The notes below the pieces were generated by a model. That model was not told the DNA's origin and searched no databases. It saw only the letters and a list, made by a program, of their open reading frames with translations. Positions 20,901-30,192 of a stretch of DNA of 64,000 bases are shown one piece after another (position 1 is the first letter of the stretch; each line of letters starts with the position of its first letter). Made by a program: the position numbers and the translations under genes. This stretch comes from Stachybotrys elegans (Eukaryota; Ascomycota; Sordariomycetes; Hypocreales; Stachybotryaceae): the NCBI GenBank assembly GCA_020746835.1, contig JAGPNK010000039.1, positions 1 through 64,000 on the forward strand. The letters are read 5' to 3'.

Positions 20901-21479
20901 GCAGCGCATCCCGTAACCACATATAATCACCAGCTCGTTGTTTAAATGATCCGAATGCATGGCCGCCGAGGCCTGAGAGTGCAATGATACTGTGCATTGA
21001 TTATTAGGTTGCCCTTTGCGGGAGACTTGCTCCACTTACTCAACTCGATGGTCGTCCTCGGGCGGTGCGAAAAGTGTCGTCATGCCATGGAAATCGTCAT
21101 CTAGCTGAAGGTACGCACGCCGCGATGCCTCCTTGTTTGATGACCTTGGTAATGGGATGGACCTTCCAGACTCGGGCATGCGCAGGACGTCTGACGTAGC
21201 TTGGAAAGAGACTGTGGCGGATTGTATTCCGGTTTGGATCTCCTGAGCAAGGGAAGTAATGGTCGGCACCAAGTCGAAAGTTTCCGTAAGAAATGACGCA
21301 AGACGCTTGGTGTCCCAGTCCGCCGGGATGCCTCGGACGCGGAACGTTCGTTCATTGTTTGTATGTTTCCTTCGGGCGGCGGTTGGACGGGAATGTCGCC
21401 AAAATAGGCGGCTAGTTGCAGCAAGGCTAATAAGGAAGACAATACTAAGAAGGAGAAGCTGGCTTGCGTGGAGCGCCAT
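17906..21479 (-). CDS. NLR2: membrane-anchored hydrolase / NB-ARC / TPR receptor
   Basis: Six exons (minus strand): 21479-21040, 20989-20689, 20627-20343, 20293-20050, 20003-19865 and 19817-17906, giving 1106 residues with every junction in frame. Residues ~7-25 (LLLLSIVFLISLAATS) form a membrane anchor or signal. Residues ~150-400 are a SERAC1/DUF676-like alpha/beta hydrolase (ALSGLGGHAFGSF, nucleophile elbow AHSLGG at ~240, FFGVPHDG), ending with the usual AVARTHSNMVKF linker. FVGRS opens the NB-ARC; the P-loop GLGGIGKT (465-472) is split by intron 5 (GTATGT donor, TAG acceptor, 47 nt). MVLDNAD, VTTR and LPLAL follow, then about six 42-residue TPR units from ~843. A frame starting near 19858 is intronic. 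The hydrolase is the probable effector: an NLR that could cleave a lipid or ester when activated. Confidence 0.9.
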
Positions 21480-21850
21480 GGTTATGCGGGGTTTATGTGG
21501 AGCCGATGGATCAAGAAATGTCTGACTGCTAATAAAAGTCGTGATTTGTCTAGGTTAACCCCATGATCCCCTGGTGCAGACGCAAGTCGAGGGAAGCGTA
21601 CCAAATGAAAAGAAGAGGGACGGGGAAGGATAGAAGAAGAAAAAATGGGACGGCACAAAGCAGAGACGCATCCATAGGACTCATGGTTGTGTTACATAAG
21701 CAGAATCAGGCATCAGCGCCAAAGAGGGGTTATGTTGAAAGCTGAACGTGCGCCAGCCGCCTGCTGTATGTGATGGTTTTGTTGAGCCTCATTCATGTCC
21801 GTAACCAATCATGCAACCCAGGCGGCGCTTGGATAGATTAACCGGGGTTC
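21480..21850. promoter_or_regulatory. NLR2 upstream region
   Basis: Non-coding sequence between the NLR2 start and the TCACGTGA elements; no supported frame. Confidence 0.35.
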
Positions 21851-21965
21851 TCACGTGATCACGTTCCAGAGAATGTCAGAAATACACTAGCCACACGCTG
21901 GTAGCTTCTGCCCTAGCTAGTTTTCGATGATCTTCCATGGCCTTCCACGGCCGTATATCACGTGA
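21851..21965. promoter_or_regulatory. Two TCACGTGA palindromes upstream of NLR2
   Basis: Perfect TCACGTGA octamers occur at 21851-21858 (immediately followed by TCACG) and 21958-21965, about 370 and 480 bp upstream of the NLR2 start. Confidence 0.5.
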
Positions 21966-22065
21966 GCACTACTGCGACTTGACCGAGGTCTATTACAGTA
22001 GTCAGTACAGCAGGAGCAGGGCTGCATAGAGCGTCTGCGGCACGCAGAGCTGTCCTAGATATTCC

Positions 22066-22464
22066 TCATTGAATTGGACCAATAGCAGCTGCCAAATCAT
22101 GGAGTCTTCCCCATAATTGGCGGCAAATCCCGCCCAAGTTCGCGGCAAATTGAGTTACACTAGCAAAGACTGCTAGCCTCCACAAAATATGTTCTTCTGA
22201 CTGCGTGTGAAGTCCTCTCTCGCGACGAATTCGCTGGACTGCACAAGGGCTGCACCCAACACTAGTAACTCTGGCTCGAGTTCCAAAGCCCTCTTGAAGC
22301 ATATGTTCGATAATACTGCGATCTGCAGTATCCAAACGCGGCGCCGTGATCGATTTTATAGAAAGGCTGCTTCTGGCTATGACAAGTAGAGAAAGGAGAG
22401 AAGAGGAAATCAGACAGTGGGCGGTGCGTTTGTCCCATACCTGGTCCACACTAGCGGCAGCCAA
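22066..22464 (-). pseudogene. Transposase-type helix-turn-helix relic
   Basis: The 132-codon frame contains RLDTADRSIIEHMLQEGF, then VTSVGCSPCAVQRIRRERG. This is the layout of the N-terminal helix-turn-helix of Tc1/IS630-type transposases (acidic helix, a turn containing glycine and cysteine, then V-x-R-I-R-R). No DDE catalytic domain follows; the frame ends soon after. It is best read as a transposon remnant, though a domesticated DNA-binding gene is possible. Confidence 0.4.
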
Positions 22465-22877
22465 CCTGGGGGCCTTTTTGGCGACCCGTCCAGCGGCCTA
22501 TTCTGGCTGTTACAGCGGTACCTGCCAGATATTGGTGCACAGCCAAGAATACTTGAGCCAGGATTTGGACCAACATCTTTATTTAAATTAACTAATAAAC
22601 CCGCGACACCCATTTCGATAAAGATGGTACCATTGGCAGCACTTGCGTTGCCTCAAAGCTACAAATGGACCAACCTAGAAAGGGTTGCACATCATGGCAC
22701 GAACTTTGGAGCAGAGGATGGAAGGGAGATGGTTCACGATGCATCTCACATTCCCCTCCAAGACTGGTCAATGAAAGGCAAATCATATTCTCAACGGTCT
22801 ACCGTACCTACTCGATACCTTCTTTTTCTTCAATAAGCTTGTTACTGTCTATATCAGGAAGTAAGCGTTTGGAACCA
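22465..22877. other. No gene seen
   Basis: Several short frames without recognisable domains or splice patterns. Confidence 0.35.
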
Positions 22878-23321
22878 TTAGCGCTCACCCCTCCGACATT
22901 CTACATGAATGTCACCTTCCATGAACCGTCCTTGTCCCTGCCTGAGTAGTGCCGTGAGATCCTTAATAGCATCTGTAAGATCCTGGAAAGTTGCATTCGA
23001 TGTAATGCAGCTACAGCAGTTTTTGCACCGATGCTCCATCGACCCTCTTCGCAAGTCTCCGTTGTAAAGCGTAGGCCTCCGTAACATTGTGCGTCCTCGT
23101 CGATGTCTTGAACGACTCTGATCATCTCCACTGGACAAAGGTGATCCTGTTACCGGAGTTGGCATATAGCTCTCGTCAGAGGCGATAAAATGCTGAAGGC
23201 TGCCGGCACTGTCGCTTTCAACTTCTGTGTCGCTAGCTGATATATGACCTTAGTTTTCTAACCTAAAAAGCAAGGGTGCTTTTGTTACTGTACCTGTTGT
23301 GTCAGATGAGCAAGATGTCAT
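22878..23321 (-). CDS. Two-exon hypothetical protein with Cys-rich segment
   Basis: Exons 23321-23294 and 23236-22878 encode 128 residues. The intron (GTACAG donor, CTAAG branch, ATATCAG acceptor, 57 nt) splits an alanine codon and restores the frame. The N-terminal half is Ser/Asp/Glu-rich, followed by a basic RSRHRRGR patch (possible nuclear signal), a CKNCCSC cysteine cluster at about residue 85, and an amphipathic segment (FQDLTDAIKDLTALL). No known family is recognised. It lies between two transposon relics. The first exon is short (nine codons) but begins with a good ATG. Confidence 0.5.
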
Positions 23322-23624
23322 TGTGGCGGTTGTACTGGCAATGCGATCAAAACGTTTGCGCTGTTATGCAAAGTAAGGAAGGCGAATGTAGTGTGTCTAG
23401 AGCTACTATATAGAGCAATACTCGCCGTCGAGAAAGCGCGATTTTTGGCTCTAAGCAGTGGGCCAAAGTACCAAGCCCAAGAGGTGCCACTTTTGGTCCC
23501 CTACAAGTATCTGTCATGATAACCAGGGTCAAAACTGGACCCCATTGTACGAGTATCCCCTCCCCTCTCCCGTCCCGTTCCTTCGTCGTCTTAGGTACCA
23601 CCCGCGATAGGCCAATTCCTCAGT
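23322..23624. other. 5' flank of the mariner-type relic
   Basis: No gene; it may include the outer part of the transposon at 23625, but I could not identify a terminal inverted repeat. Confidence 0.3.
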
Positions 23625-24107
23625 ATGGCTCCTCGGCTAATTTGATCCCAGCACGGCCAGGTCCTGCACATGATCAAAGGAGCCTTCTCTGACAAAGCTA
23701 TACTGGATGTTGTGCCTTGCACTACCCGATCACTCCGTAAAATACGATCAACGTTCTCGCGATTCGGAACAACAACTGTACCTGTGAACCTGACTGGCCC
23801 CGATCCTAAGATTGCCACTACAATGGCGGCTGTGCTTTCCCATCGGCTGGCCAAAGAAGCTGAGATGACCGAATGTGAGATGATTGATTACATTAAAGAA
23901 GAGTTCGGCGAGGAGGTATTGGCTACTGCGATATCCTGGGCACTCAAGAAGCATAGGACAATATTAAAGGTAATGAGGCATGTAGCACAGCAACAGGTCC
24001 CTGATCTGCAACACTTTTATTACTACCGGCTTAAAATGATGGGAAGCCGTTCATATCACTACATATTTATTGATGAGAGCGGCTTCGAGAGACCAGGCAT
24101 GTTTTGA
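23625..24107 (+). pseudogene. Tc1/mariner-type transposase remnant
   Basis: The frame starts at ATG 23625 and is interrupted by TGA at codon 7 (23643), then stays open to 24107. A TGA there fits a CGA-to-TGA (C to T) change, common in RIP-exposed DNA. The N-terminal helix-turn-helix region (DKAILDVVPCTTRSLRKI) and the end FIDESGFERPG match Tc1/mariner DDE transposases, where FIDESG carries the first catalytic aspartate. Sequence after this point is lost: the second and third catalytic acids are missing. The element is therefore inactive, through a stop codon plus a 3' deletion. Confidence 0.75.
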
Positions 24108-24200
24108 AAGAAGAGATGAGCTCCAAAGGGGATCACCCCAGTGCAGGCTTGGTTTGATCGTGAGGCCAGAGTACGGTTGATTGCGGTGTATACACAGAGG

Positions 24201-24256
24201 GAGCCTCCTCAAAGTCGCTGGATCCCATTGGGGCACACGAACAGGAAATCCCACAT
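24201..24256 (-). repeat. WDF-NGIQ dispersed module, copy A
   Basis: Reads on the minus strand as TGTGGGATTTCCTGTTCGTG, then CCCCAATGGGATCCAG and GACTTTGAGGAGGC. Three other copies are at 27811-27870, 55911-55970 and 61527-61585. This copy encodes W-D-F-L-F-V-C-P-N-G-I-Q before its frame shifts. Confidence 0.6.
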
Positions 24257-24262
24257 ACTGTG

Positions 24263-25355
24263 GCCCGCTGGAACCAGAGGGGGTAGCCACAGGTGTGCTG
24301 AAGTCAAGCTCAAAGTCATCATAAAAGTCAAAATATGATATTTATTGAAAGCCAGTGTCTGGCATGACGCCTTTGAGAGCAAAGGCACGAGAAGGCGATA
24401 AAGAAGAACACAAGTGGGAGAGGCAGAAAGAGAGGACAGAGAGGGGGGACAGAGAGTGGGCGAACAGGTGGGGGGGTAGAGCAGGGAGACGGAGTATTGG
24501 AGGGTGAGGGGTGGGCAGAAGGTAGAGGGTGTGTGATCTGTTGGAGCCATTTTTAGATGTCATCTTTCCTAGCAATTGGAACTGCTCGTGGGGTTGCTCA
24601 CGACGAAAAAGGAGACCCGGTGGGGTATTTATATTGCTAAAGCTAAAGATCGGGATGACAGGGTGTGCACACTAGATGCACTGTCGTGTGGCAGCGGTAT
24701 AGCGTTTGGTGAACTCCACAGTTAGATCGTCATCCACGGCTTCTGGAAATATGAGCCAGAGTACGGGCTGCTACGTTCTCTAGCCTGCCAATTTCGTGTG
24801 ATTAACCTAGCAGGGATTATAGGTGAAGAATCCAACTGCCTGCTGCCTGTTCTCGATTTAACCCCTCTGTTACTAGTTTCCCTGAAGATTGCTTCATTGG
24901 TATTAAGGATAGATATATTTTGTAAACGTAGGGATGCTGTGACTAAAGCGGGTGATGACTCGAAGTGCGACGTAGGCCTCGGGACCGGCGCGTAGGCGTC
25001 TTAGGGTCCAGTTGTTAACATGACATGTGTGTAGAGATGATCATAACCTACATCCTGCAGGGGGCGATGTGATTCTGAATGTGTTCTTTGGCGTCATTGG
25101 CGCCGAATAGGTTGTGTGCGTGCTCATAGTGACTTACAATGCTTACCATGCAGGTCAAATTTGGGTAGCAATGCCAGAGTATTTAAAGTTGTCCGTAAAA
25201 GCTAAATTCGGCTACCACTGATTACTGGTACTCCCAAGTCCCCACCTCCGAACCAGACATCCACTTCGAAACATACCACACTGTATCACGGCGAGCTACG
25301 TAGGGGTGCCAAATAGTTGGCCAAGGATCTTTGAAAAGGTAACGATGCGCGTTGA
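24263..25355. other. GA-rich low-complexity DNA, no gene
   Basis: 24360-24535 is strongly purine-biased on the plus strand (GAGAGG, AGAGGGGGG runs) and so CT-rich on the minus strand. The rest has no supported frame. It lies just beyond the mariner relic. Confidence 0.45.
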
Positions 25356-26732
25356 TCAGTCTAGGAATGTACATTCGCTCGCAGGTGCCCCAACGAAAAT
25401 AGTTAAAGTGTCCGCGGCTCCAGAAGAGAGTGTACCAGAAGCGTCCTCGTGATCCGGGTTGACGTCATCGTAGGCGTAGGTATAGCCCTTCCCATCAATT
25501 TCATACTTGTGTACCAGACGGCTATAGTGGTTCGTTGGATTTGCCCGATAGTACTGGGAAGAATCTACGCTAGGTTGTATATTCCCATATTCTAGGAGGA
25601 GAGTAGATCGCACAAAAGCAGAACATAGCCGTGGGATAACCGCAGTGTGTATGATGTTATCGCCATCCATCTTGCCAAACGGACCACTATCACATCCCCA
25701 GATGTCCAGGGCCGTAGGCGTTTCGTAGTCACGATTATCGCCATCACAGGTAAGGAGAGTTCCAGTAACTCGGCATGTGATATTGCCAGCCTCTGTTTGT
25801 GTATTGATAGTTAAGGGTGCGGTGGCATAGTATTCCCAGACCCGGTCGATGTACCGACTCCAGTAGTGCTCAAAATCAGTGGGGTTGACCATGCTGTTCT
25901 GGCTTGGAGAAAGAACACGGATAGGCCTTCCGAGCTGATTTACAACGCAAAGATTGCTCCAGGGAAAGCTGTCGGTATTGGTCTGGATGGCAAGCTCCCT
26001 ACATATGTCTGCAATGGCAGCTGGGCGCAAGCCACATGTGATCTGTGTCTGACTGCCATCGAGAACAGAGAGCTGCATGCCTAATACCATTCCAACGAAG
26101 TCAACGAAGCTGAGGTTAGCATATAGCGTTAAATCAGCGGTGTATGTCAGTTCGACAAATCCCCAGCTCAAGTCAAAACTCGAATCGTTGGGGTCAGTTG
26201 CTGAGGGATGTATCAGGCCATTTCCGTTAGGTGTATTAACGACATAAAAGTTGAGTTTACCCTCGCAAAAGTATATTCGGGCTGAGGTGATAGATCGAGG
26301 CAGTTTTACTTCTATAGACTCTTCCTTCTGAGGCAGGGAGATAGCAACACGTTCGGATACTGAGACAGGTACATGCGAGCCTCCAGAACTGGGGTAGACA
26401 AGGGTCCCATCAGCAGCAACAAAGACAATTGCGTTGTCGGAGTCTAGTCCGGTCAAATAAGCATTAACTTGGCCACTTTCGAAGTTGTTCACAAATTGTA
26501 CAGATAGTGGTTTCGATGTGGCACCTTCTCCCTGTCGAACCGCCTCTGAAGGGAATAAGTAAGAGTCCTTTATGATATCTTCTTCCTCTAAAGTAACGTC
26601 CTGAATACCTCTAGGGCGCGCAATCGTGATATTACTGATGTTATTAACTTGGCTACCGTTAGCAATATTTGAGAGTGCCATTTGTATTGCGTAAAAAGCC
26701 CAGGAAGATACAGTAGACACTCTAGGGTGCAT
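25356..26732 (-). CDS. GH64 beta-1,3-glucanase
   Basis: A single-exon 458-residue protein of glycoside hydrolase family 64 (laminaripentaose-producing beta-1,3-glucanase, thaumatin-like fold). Family signatures are VQFVNNFESGQVNAYLTGLD (79-98), ARIYFCEGKL, the block GFVELTYTAD / LTLYANLSFVDFVGM with Glu194 and Asp211 as probable catalytic pair, LCVVNQLGRPIRVLSPSQ, YWSRYIDRVW and the C-terminal CDGD / FGKMDGD / YRANPTNHYSR region. It cleaves fungal-type beta-1,3-glucan, so roles include wall remodelling or attack on other fungi. No clear N-terminal signal peptide is present; the hydrophobic WAFYAIQMAL is weak. It is divergent from the membrane-protein gene at 27028. Confidence 0.88.
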   Translation of the reverse strand: MHPRVSTVSSWAFYAIQMALSNIANGSQVNNISNITIARPRGIQDVTLEEEDIIKDSYLFPSEAVRQGEGATSKPLSVQFVNNFESGQVNAYLTGLDSDNAIVFVAADGTLVYPSSGGSHVPVSVSERVAISLPQKEESIEVKLPRSITSARIYFCEGKLNFYVVNTPNGNGLIHPSATDPNDSSFDLSWGFVELTYTADLTLYANLSFVDFVGMVLGMQLSVLDGSQTQITCGLRPAAIADICRELAIQTNTDSFPWSNLCVVNQLGRPIRVLSPSQNSMVNPTDFEHYWSRYIDRVWEYYATAPLTINTQTEAGNITCRVTGTLLTCDGDNRDYETPTALDIWGCDSGPFGKMDGDNIIHTAVIPRLCSAFVRSTLLLEYGNIQPSVDSSQYYRANPTNHYSRLVHKYEIDGKGYTYAYDDVNPDHEDASGTLSSGAADTLTIFVGAPASECTFLD

Positions 26733-27027
26733 TGGACAAGACTAGGAAAGAGAGCAAGGTGAATGACTGGTTAGCTTGCTCCAGTCTTTTGTCTGTATAG
26801 GAGCAAAATATGGCTTTACATAAAATAGATAAACAATAGCCTTTTTATAAGTACTCTTCACATGTGCATATGTATATACACATTAGTTGCATATTTTATG
26901 TATTAATTTATACACGAAAAAATATTGGATGGGTACCTAATCCAGTATTGGAGGCTTATACTGACTTATTAACAACCGAACTGAGCATTGTTCTTTTGGA
27001 TGAACTAAATGCAGATTCCAACTGGAT

Positions 27028-27613
27028 ATGCTACCGGTAATTAGAAGCTATATCCTAAGCAAGCAATATGAATTCAATGCGAAGTACAATGACATGATTC
27101 TTGAAAATGCTAAGGAGGTCTCTTATCTACACTCCTTGGGGGCAAAGGCTTGCACATGGCTGTTGCTCGCAGGCTATCTGACATTTCCATCGACATTTGC
27201 ATCTCTACAAGATTCCCAATTCTTGCATAAAAGTGGGAAAGCTGGAAACTATATTGCTTCTGCGGTTGAGAATGTCCCACTGCTCTATGTTGCTTCTTTC
27301 TGTTGCGCCTTTGCTGCTATTGGTCTCATCTATCTCTGGGTTAGATGGAGGCATAACTATGTCTTCTTGATGGATCGAATATTTGAGTAAGTGTCCTGCC
27401 ATGGTCAATATCAGAATATCTAATTTACCGACCAGGCCTGTTGTGATCTACTCCTTTATGGGATTATTGTCAACTTTACAGAACGTATATGCAGTTCATA
27501 AAGGAGAATGGTCTATAACGGCTACCATTACTGGTTCTATTGTGTGTGCATGGTTTGCCTTCTTTATAATTATATTCTCAGTCTACAGATTTTGGTTACT
27601 GCAAATATTGTAA
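27028..27613 (+). CDS. Two-exon small multi-pass membrane protein
   Basis: Exons 27028-27386 and 27436-27613 encode 178 residues. The intron is canonical (GTAAGT donor, CTAAT branch, CCAG acceptor, 49 nt) and restores the frame. About four hydrophobic segments are visible: ACTWLLLAGYLTFPS, LLYVASFCCAFAAIGLIYLW, VVIYSFMGLLSTL and ITGSIVCAWFAFFIIIFSVY. The N-terminus is charged and the C-terminus very short. I do not recognise the family; many such four-helix proteins occur in accessory fungal regions. Confidence 0.6.
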
Positions 27614-27810
27614 AATTGCACCCAGTATATAGACATAGTAATGAAAAGAGCTATGTAGTAGGAGTTAGAAGAAGCAGTAGCCCGACTATATAGTAGTAGC
27701 CCTTGAGCGTTACCCAGTCTAATAGAGTGTATAAAGATATGGGTTTTCCCGATTGTATGTCCTAATAGAATGCAGACTAGCAATACCGAGGAGGCTTACT
27801 TAATAATAAA

Positions 27811-27870
27811 GATAACCTTGAAGTCACTGGTCTGTATGCCATTGGCGAACAAGAACAGGAAATCCCATAC
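27811..27870 (-). repeat. WDF-NGIQ dispersed module, copy B
   Basis: On the minus strand the frame W-D-F-L-F-L-F-A-N-G-I-Q-T-S-D-F is intact. Compared with the other copies, the differences are mostly single-base and preserve the reading frame. Confidence 0.6.
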
Positions 27871-28071
27871 CATCATAAGGATACTATTAAATCAATAAAC
27901 AAAATTTGGCAAGAAAATCTGTGCTTATAGGTGATAGTGAAATTAAGTTTTCCTAGCTATCTGTCATAACTAGTTGGAAACTTCGCTGAACATATCAAGG
28001 TTTTCGATGGAAGATGGCTTCCAGTGACTCTGTCAACGCTGCCGCTGGATGGCTTTCGGCAGATGACTTGA

Positions 28072-28728
28072 TCAAAGTTGGAGAGCGGGGGGTATAAAGA
28101 TAGTAGTGCAATAGGGCGGTCTGTTTTTCGTTTGTAGCACCGTGATTTCAATCTTATCAGCCCGGGCTGATAGTTGGTCAATCTCAACCTGAACCATACC
28201 CGAGTAAATCTCTGTAGATCGTAGCGCTCGAGATTCAATCCATAATTCGAGGGCAGTGATGTTGTTACTTAGGTGCTCTACCTTGTGCATCTGGCTTGCT
28301 TCAAAGGTCTTTATCAAAGCTCGGCCAAGCGGTAGAAGAAGTAATCGTTCATTTAGAAAAATTTCCCAAGCAATATCAAACATTGCCACTGCGTCCTCTC
28401 TTGGTATAATTTCGCGACGGATCAGTACCCAGAGTTGGCGGTATACCTGCCCAAAATTTGGGTCAAGATAGCATCCATCCAAGATACTTCCTCCACTATT
28501 GGCCTGTGTATGGCATGCTCGTATGAATATTGTGGATAAAATTCTTCTGCTAGATCTGATAAATATACTTCGGAAATCTGAATAAGTCTCAATAAATGAT
28601 AGTAGAGATGATATGTCAGATATATTGATCATTATTTCGAACTTTAGTTCAGGGGGAAGTGCCTGTAAAGGAGACAGGCCGATTTGTTCATTGTCTGCGC
28701 TGCTCTGGGATATAATAGACTCATGCAT
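28072..28728 (-). CDS. F-box-like protein
   Basis: Starting at the ATG at 28728, the frame gives 218 residues. Residues ~17-50 (LSPLQALPPELKFEIMIN, then ISDISSLLSFIETYSDF) match the F-box-like motif common in ascomycete proteins, where L-P-x-E-L-x-x-E-I-M-x-x-I-x-D-x-x-S-L marks the start. F-box proteins dock substrates to SCF ubiquitin ligases through Skp1. The remainder is helical and shows no WD or LRR repeats, so the substrate is unknown. A longer frame reaching 28746 begins with TTG and is not favoured. Confidence 0.6.
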   Translation of the reverse strand: MHESIISQSSADNEQIGLSPLQALPPELKFEIMINISDISSLLSFIETYSDFRSIFIRSSRRILSTIFIRACHTQANSGGSILDGCYLDPNFGQVYRQLWVLIRREIIPREDAVAMFDIAWEIFLNERLLLLPLGRALIKTFEASQMHKVEHLSNNITALELWIESRALRSTEIYSGMVQVEIDQLSARADKIEITVLQTKNRPPYCTTIFIPPALQL

Positions 28729-28844
28729 TTCCGTTATTATGAGCAAGGACTGACTGAAGACCGATGTAGAGCATAGAATTTAGATCTACCAGCTCAATGT
28801 ATTTAAAAGGAAACTCTTGCTAATCCCCTACCTAGTCCTAGGAC

Positions 28845-29735
28845 AAATATGAGCTAGCTCTACAGTCGTTTATCGCTTTTTAGCTTTCCGCATGTCCCAG
28901 GACAAAATATGAGCTAGCTCTAAAGTTGCGGAAGTAGAAACTTAGAGCTAGCTCAAATATAGCCCCTAGGACAGCCCGAGCGAGTCCTAGAACGAGAGCT
29001 GGTTCTGGGACAAGAGTGGGTTCTGGGACGAGAGCTGGTTCTGGGACGAGAGCTGGCTCTGGGACAAGAGTGGGTTCTGGGACAAGAGCTGGTTCTGGGA
29101 CGAGAGCTGGCTCTGGGACAAGAGTGGGTTCTGGGACAAGAGCCGGTTCTGGGACGAGAGCTGGTTCTGGGACAAGAGTGGGTTCTAGGACGAGAGTGGG
29201 TTCTGGGACAAGAGCCAGTTCTGGGACAAAATATGAGCTAGCTCTAAGTTTCTGCACTCATGACTTTAGAGCTAGCTCATATTTCGTCCTAGGACCGACT
29301 CTCGTCCTAGAACCTACTCTCGTCCCAGAACCAGCTCTTGTCCCAGAACCCACTCTCGTTCTAGGACTCGCTCGGGCTGTCCTAGGGGCTATATTTGAGC
29401 TAGCTCTAAGTTTCTGCTTCCGCAACTTTAGAGCTAGCTCATATTTTGTCCCAGAACCAGCTCTTGTCCCAGAACCCACTCTTGTCCCAGAACCGGCTCT
29501 CGTCCCAGAACCAGCTCTCGTCCCAGAACCAGCTCTCGTCCCAGAACCCACTCTTGTCCCAGAACCAGCTCTCGTTCTAGGACTCCCTCGAGCTGTCCTA
29601 GGGGCTATATTTGAGCTAGCTCTAAGTTTCTGCTTTTATCATCCCACAACCTTAGAGCTAGCTCTAATCTTTAAGCCCACTATCCTAGGTACTATTTTTG
29701 GTTCTAGGGAGTTAGAGCTAGCTCGGTTGCATCCT
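28845..29735. repeat. Palindrome-punctuated inverted minisatellite
   Basis: Ten copies of the perfect palindrome GAGCTAGCTC start at 28851, 28911, 28945, 29235, 29279, 29397, 29431, 29623, 29655 and 29715. Eight form four pairs 32-44 bp apart, each pair making a hairpin-like module of ~55 bp. Between modules lie arrays of an 18-bp unit (TTCTGGGACAAGAGTGGG and variants): plus orientation at ~28985-29232, inverted at ~29290-29366 and ~29449-29585. The first and third modules are reverse complements with one mismatch over 56 bp, and the match continues into flanking sequence. Because the unit is 18 bp, long Gly/Thr/Arg or Pro/Glu/Leu frames stay open on both strands; these are not taken as genes. 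Confidence 0.85.
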
Positions 29736-30192
29736 AGGACCTAACCTGAGGATCAATGATCATGCCATGGCACATCTGTGACAGACTATCTATTACAGCT
29801 ATTACAGTGCACACCTACAGATGAACAACTTTCTCAAGTAGCCAATCCTGAAGCTTCTGTATGTGTCCTTGCGATGGACTCTCGATATTTCCGCCTTATT
29901 GATAATCGTAAAATGGCGCGAGTCTGGGTGTTGCAATTAACGCGTATCCTAAACCTGGTTGCTTATGCTGCCAGCAGGCTGCCACCATACTATTTTGGGC
30001 ATATGGAGGACGATTTGATTTATTACTTCTATAGGCTTGTAAATTGATTTTTTTTCCTATGATAGAAAGCGCTTCAACTGATACATCTTGCACATCGAGA
30101 CCGAAAACTAGACTGCATGCCTCATTGACTTGAGGTTTCTTGAGCCATAGCATGCACGTAGACAGATCATCTCCAGCTTACTTCCCATTGCC
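29736..30192. other. Possible gene fragment, no complete gene
   Basis: A plus-strand frame at ~29778-30047 is protein-like (for example LTRILNLVAYAASRLPPYYF) but lacks an ATG and any recognised domain; it may be an exon or a remnant. Confidence 0.25.

Noticed and set aside
28880..29744. Long frames of Gly-Ser-Gly-Thr-Arg or Pro-Glu-Pro-Ala-Leu-Val repeats on both strands
   Set aside because: They follow from an 18-bp repeat (a multiple of three), which keeps frames open without selection; they lack good starts and cross hairpin modules.
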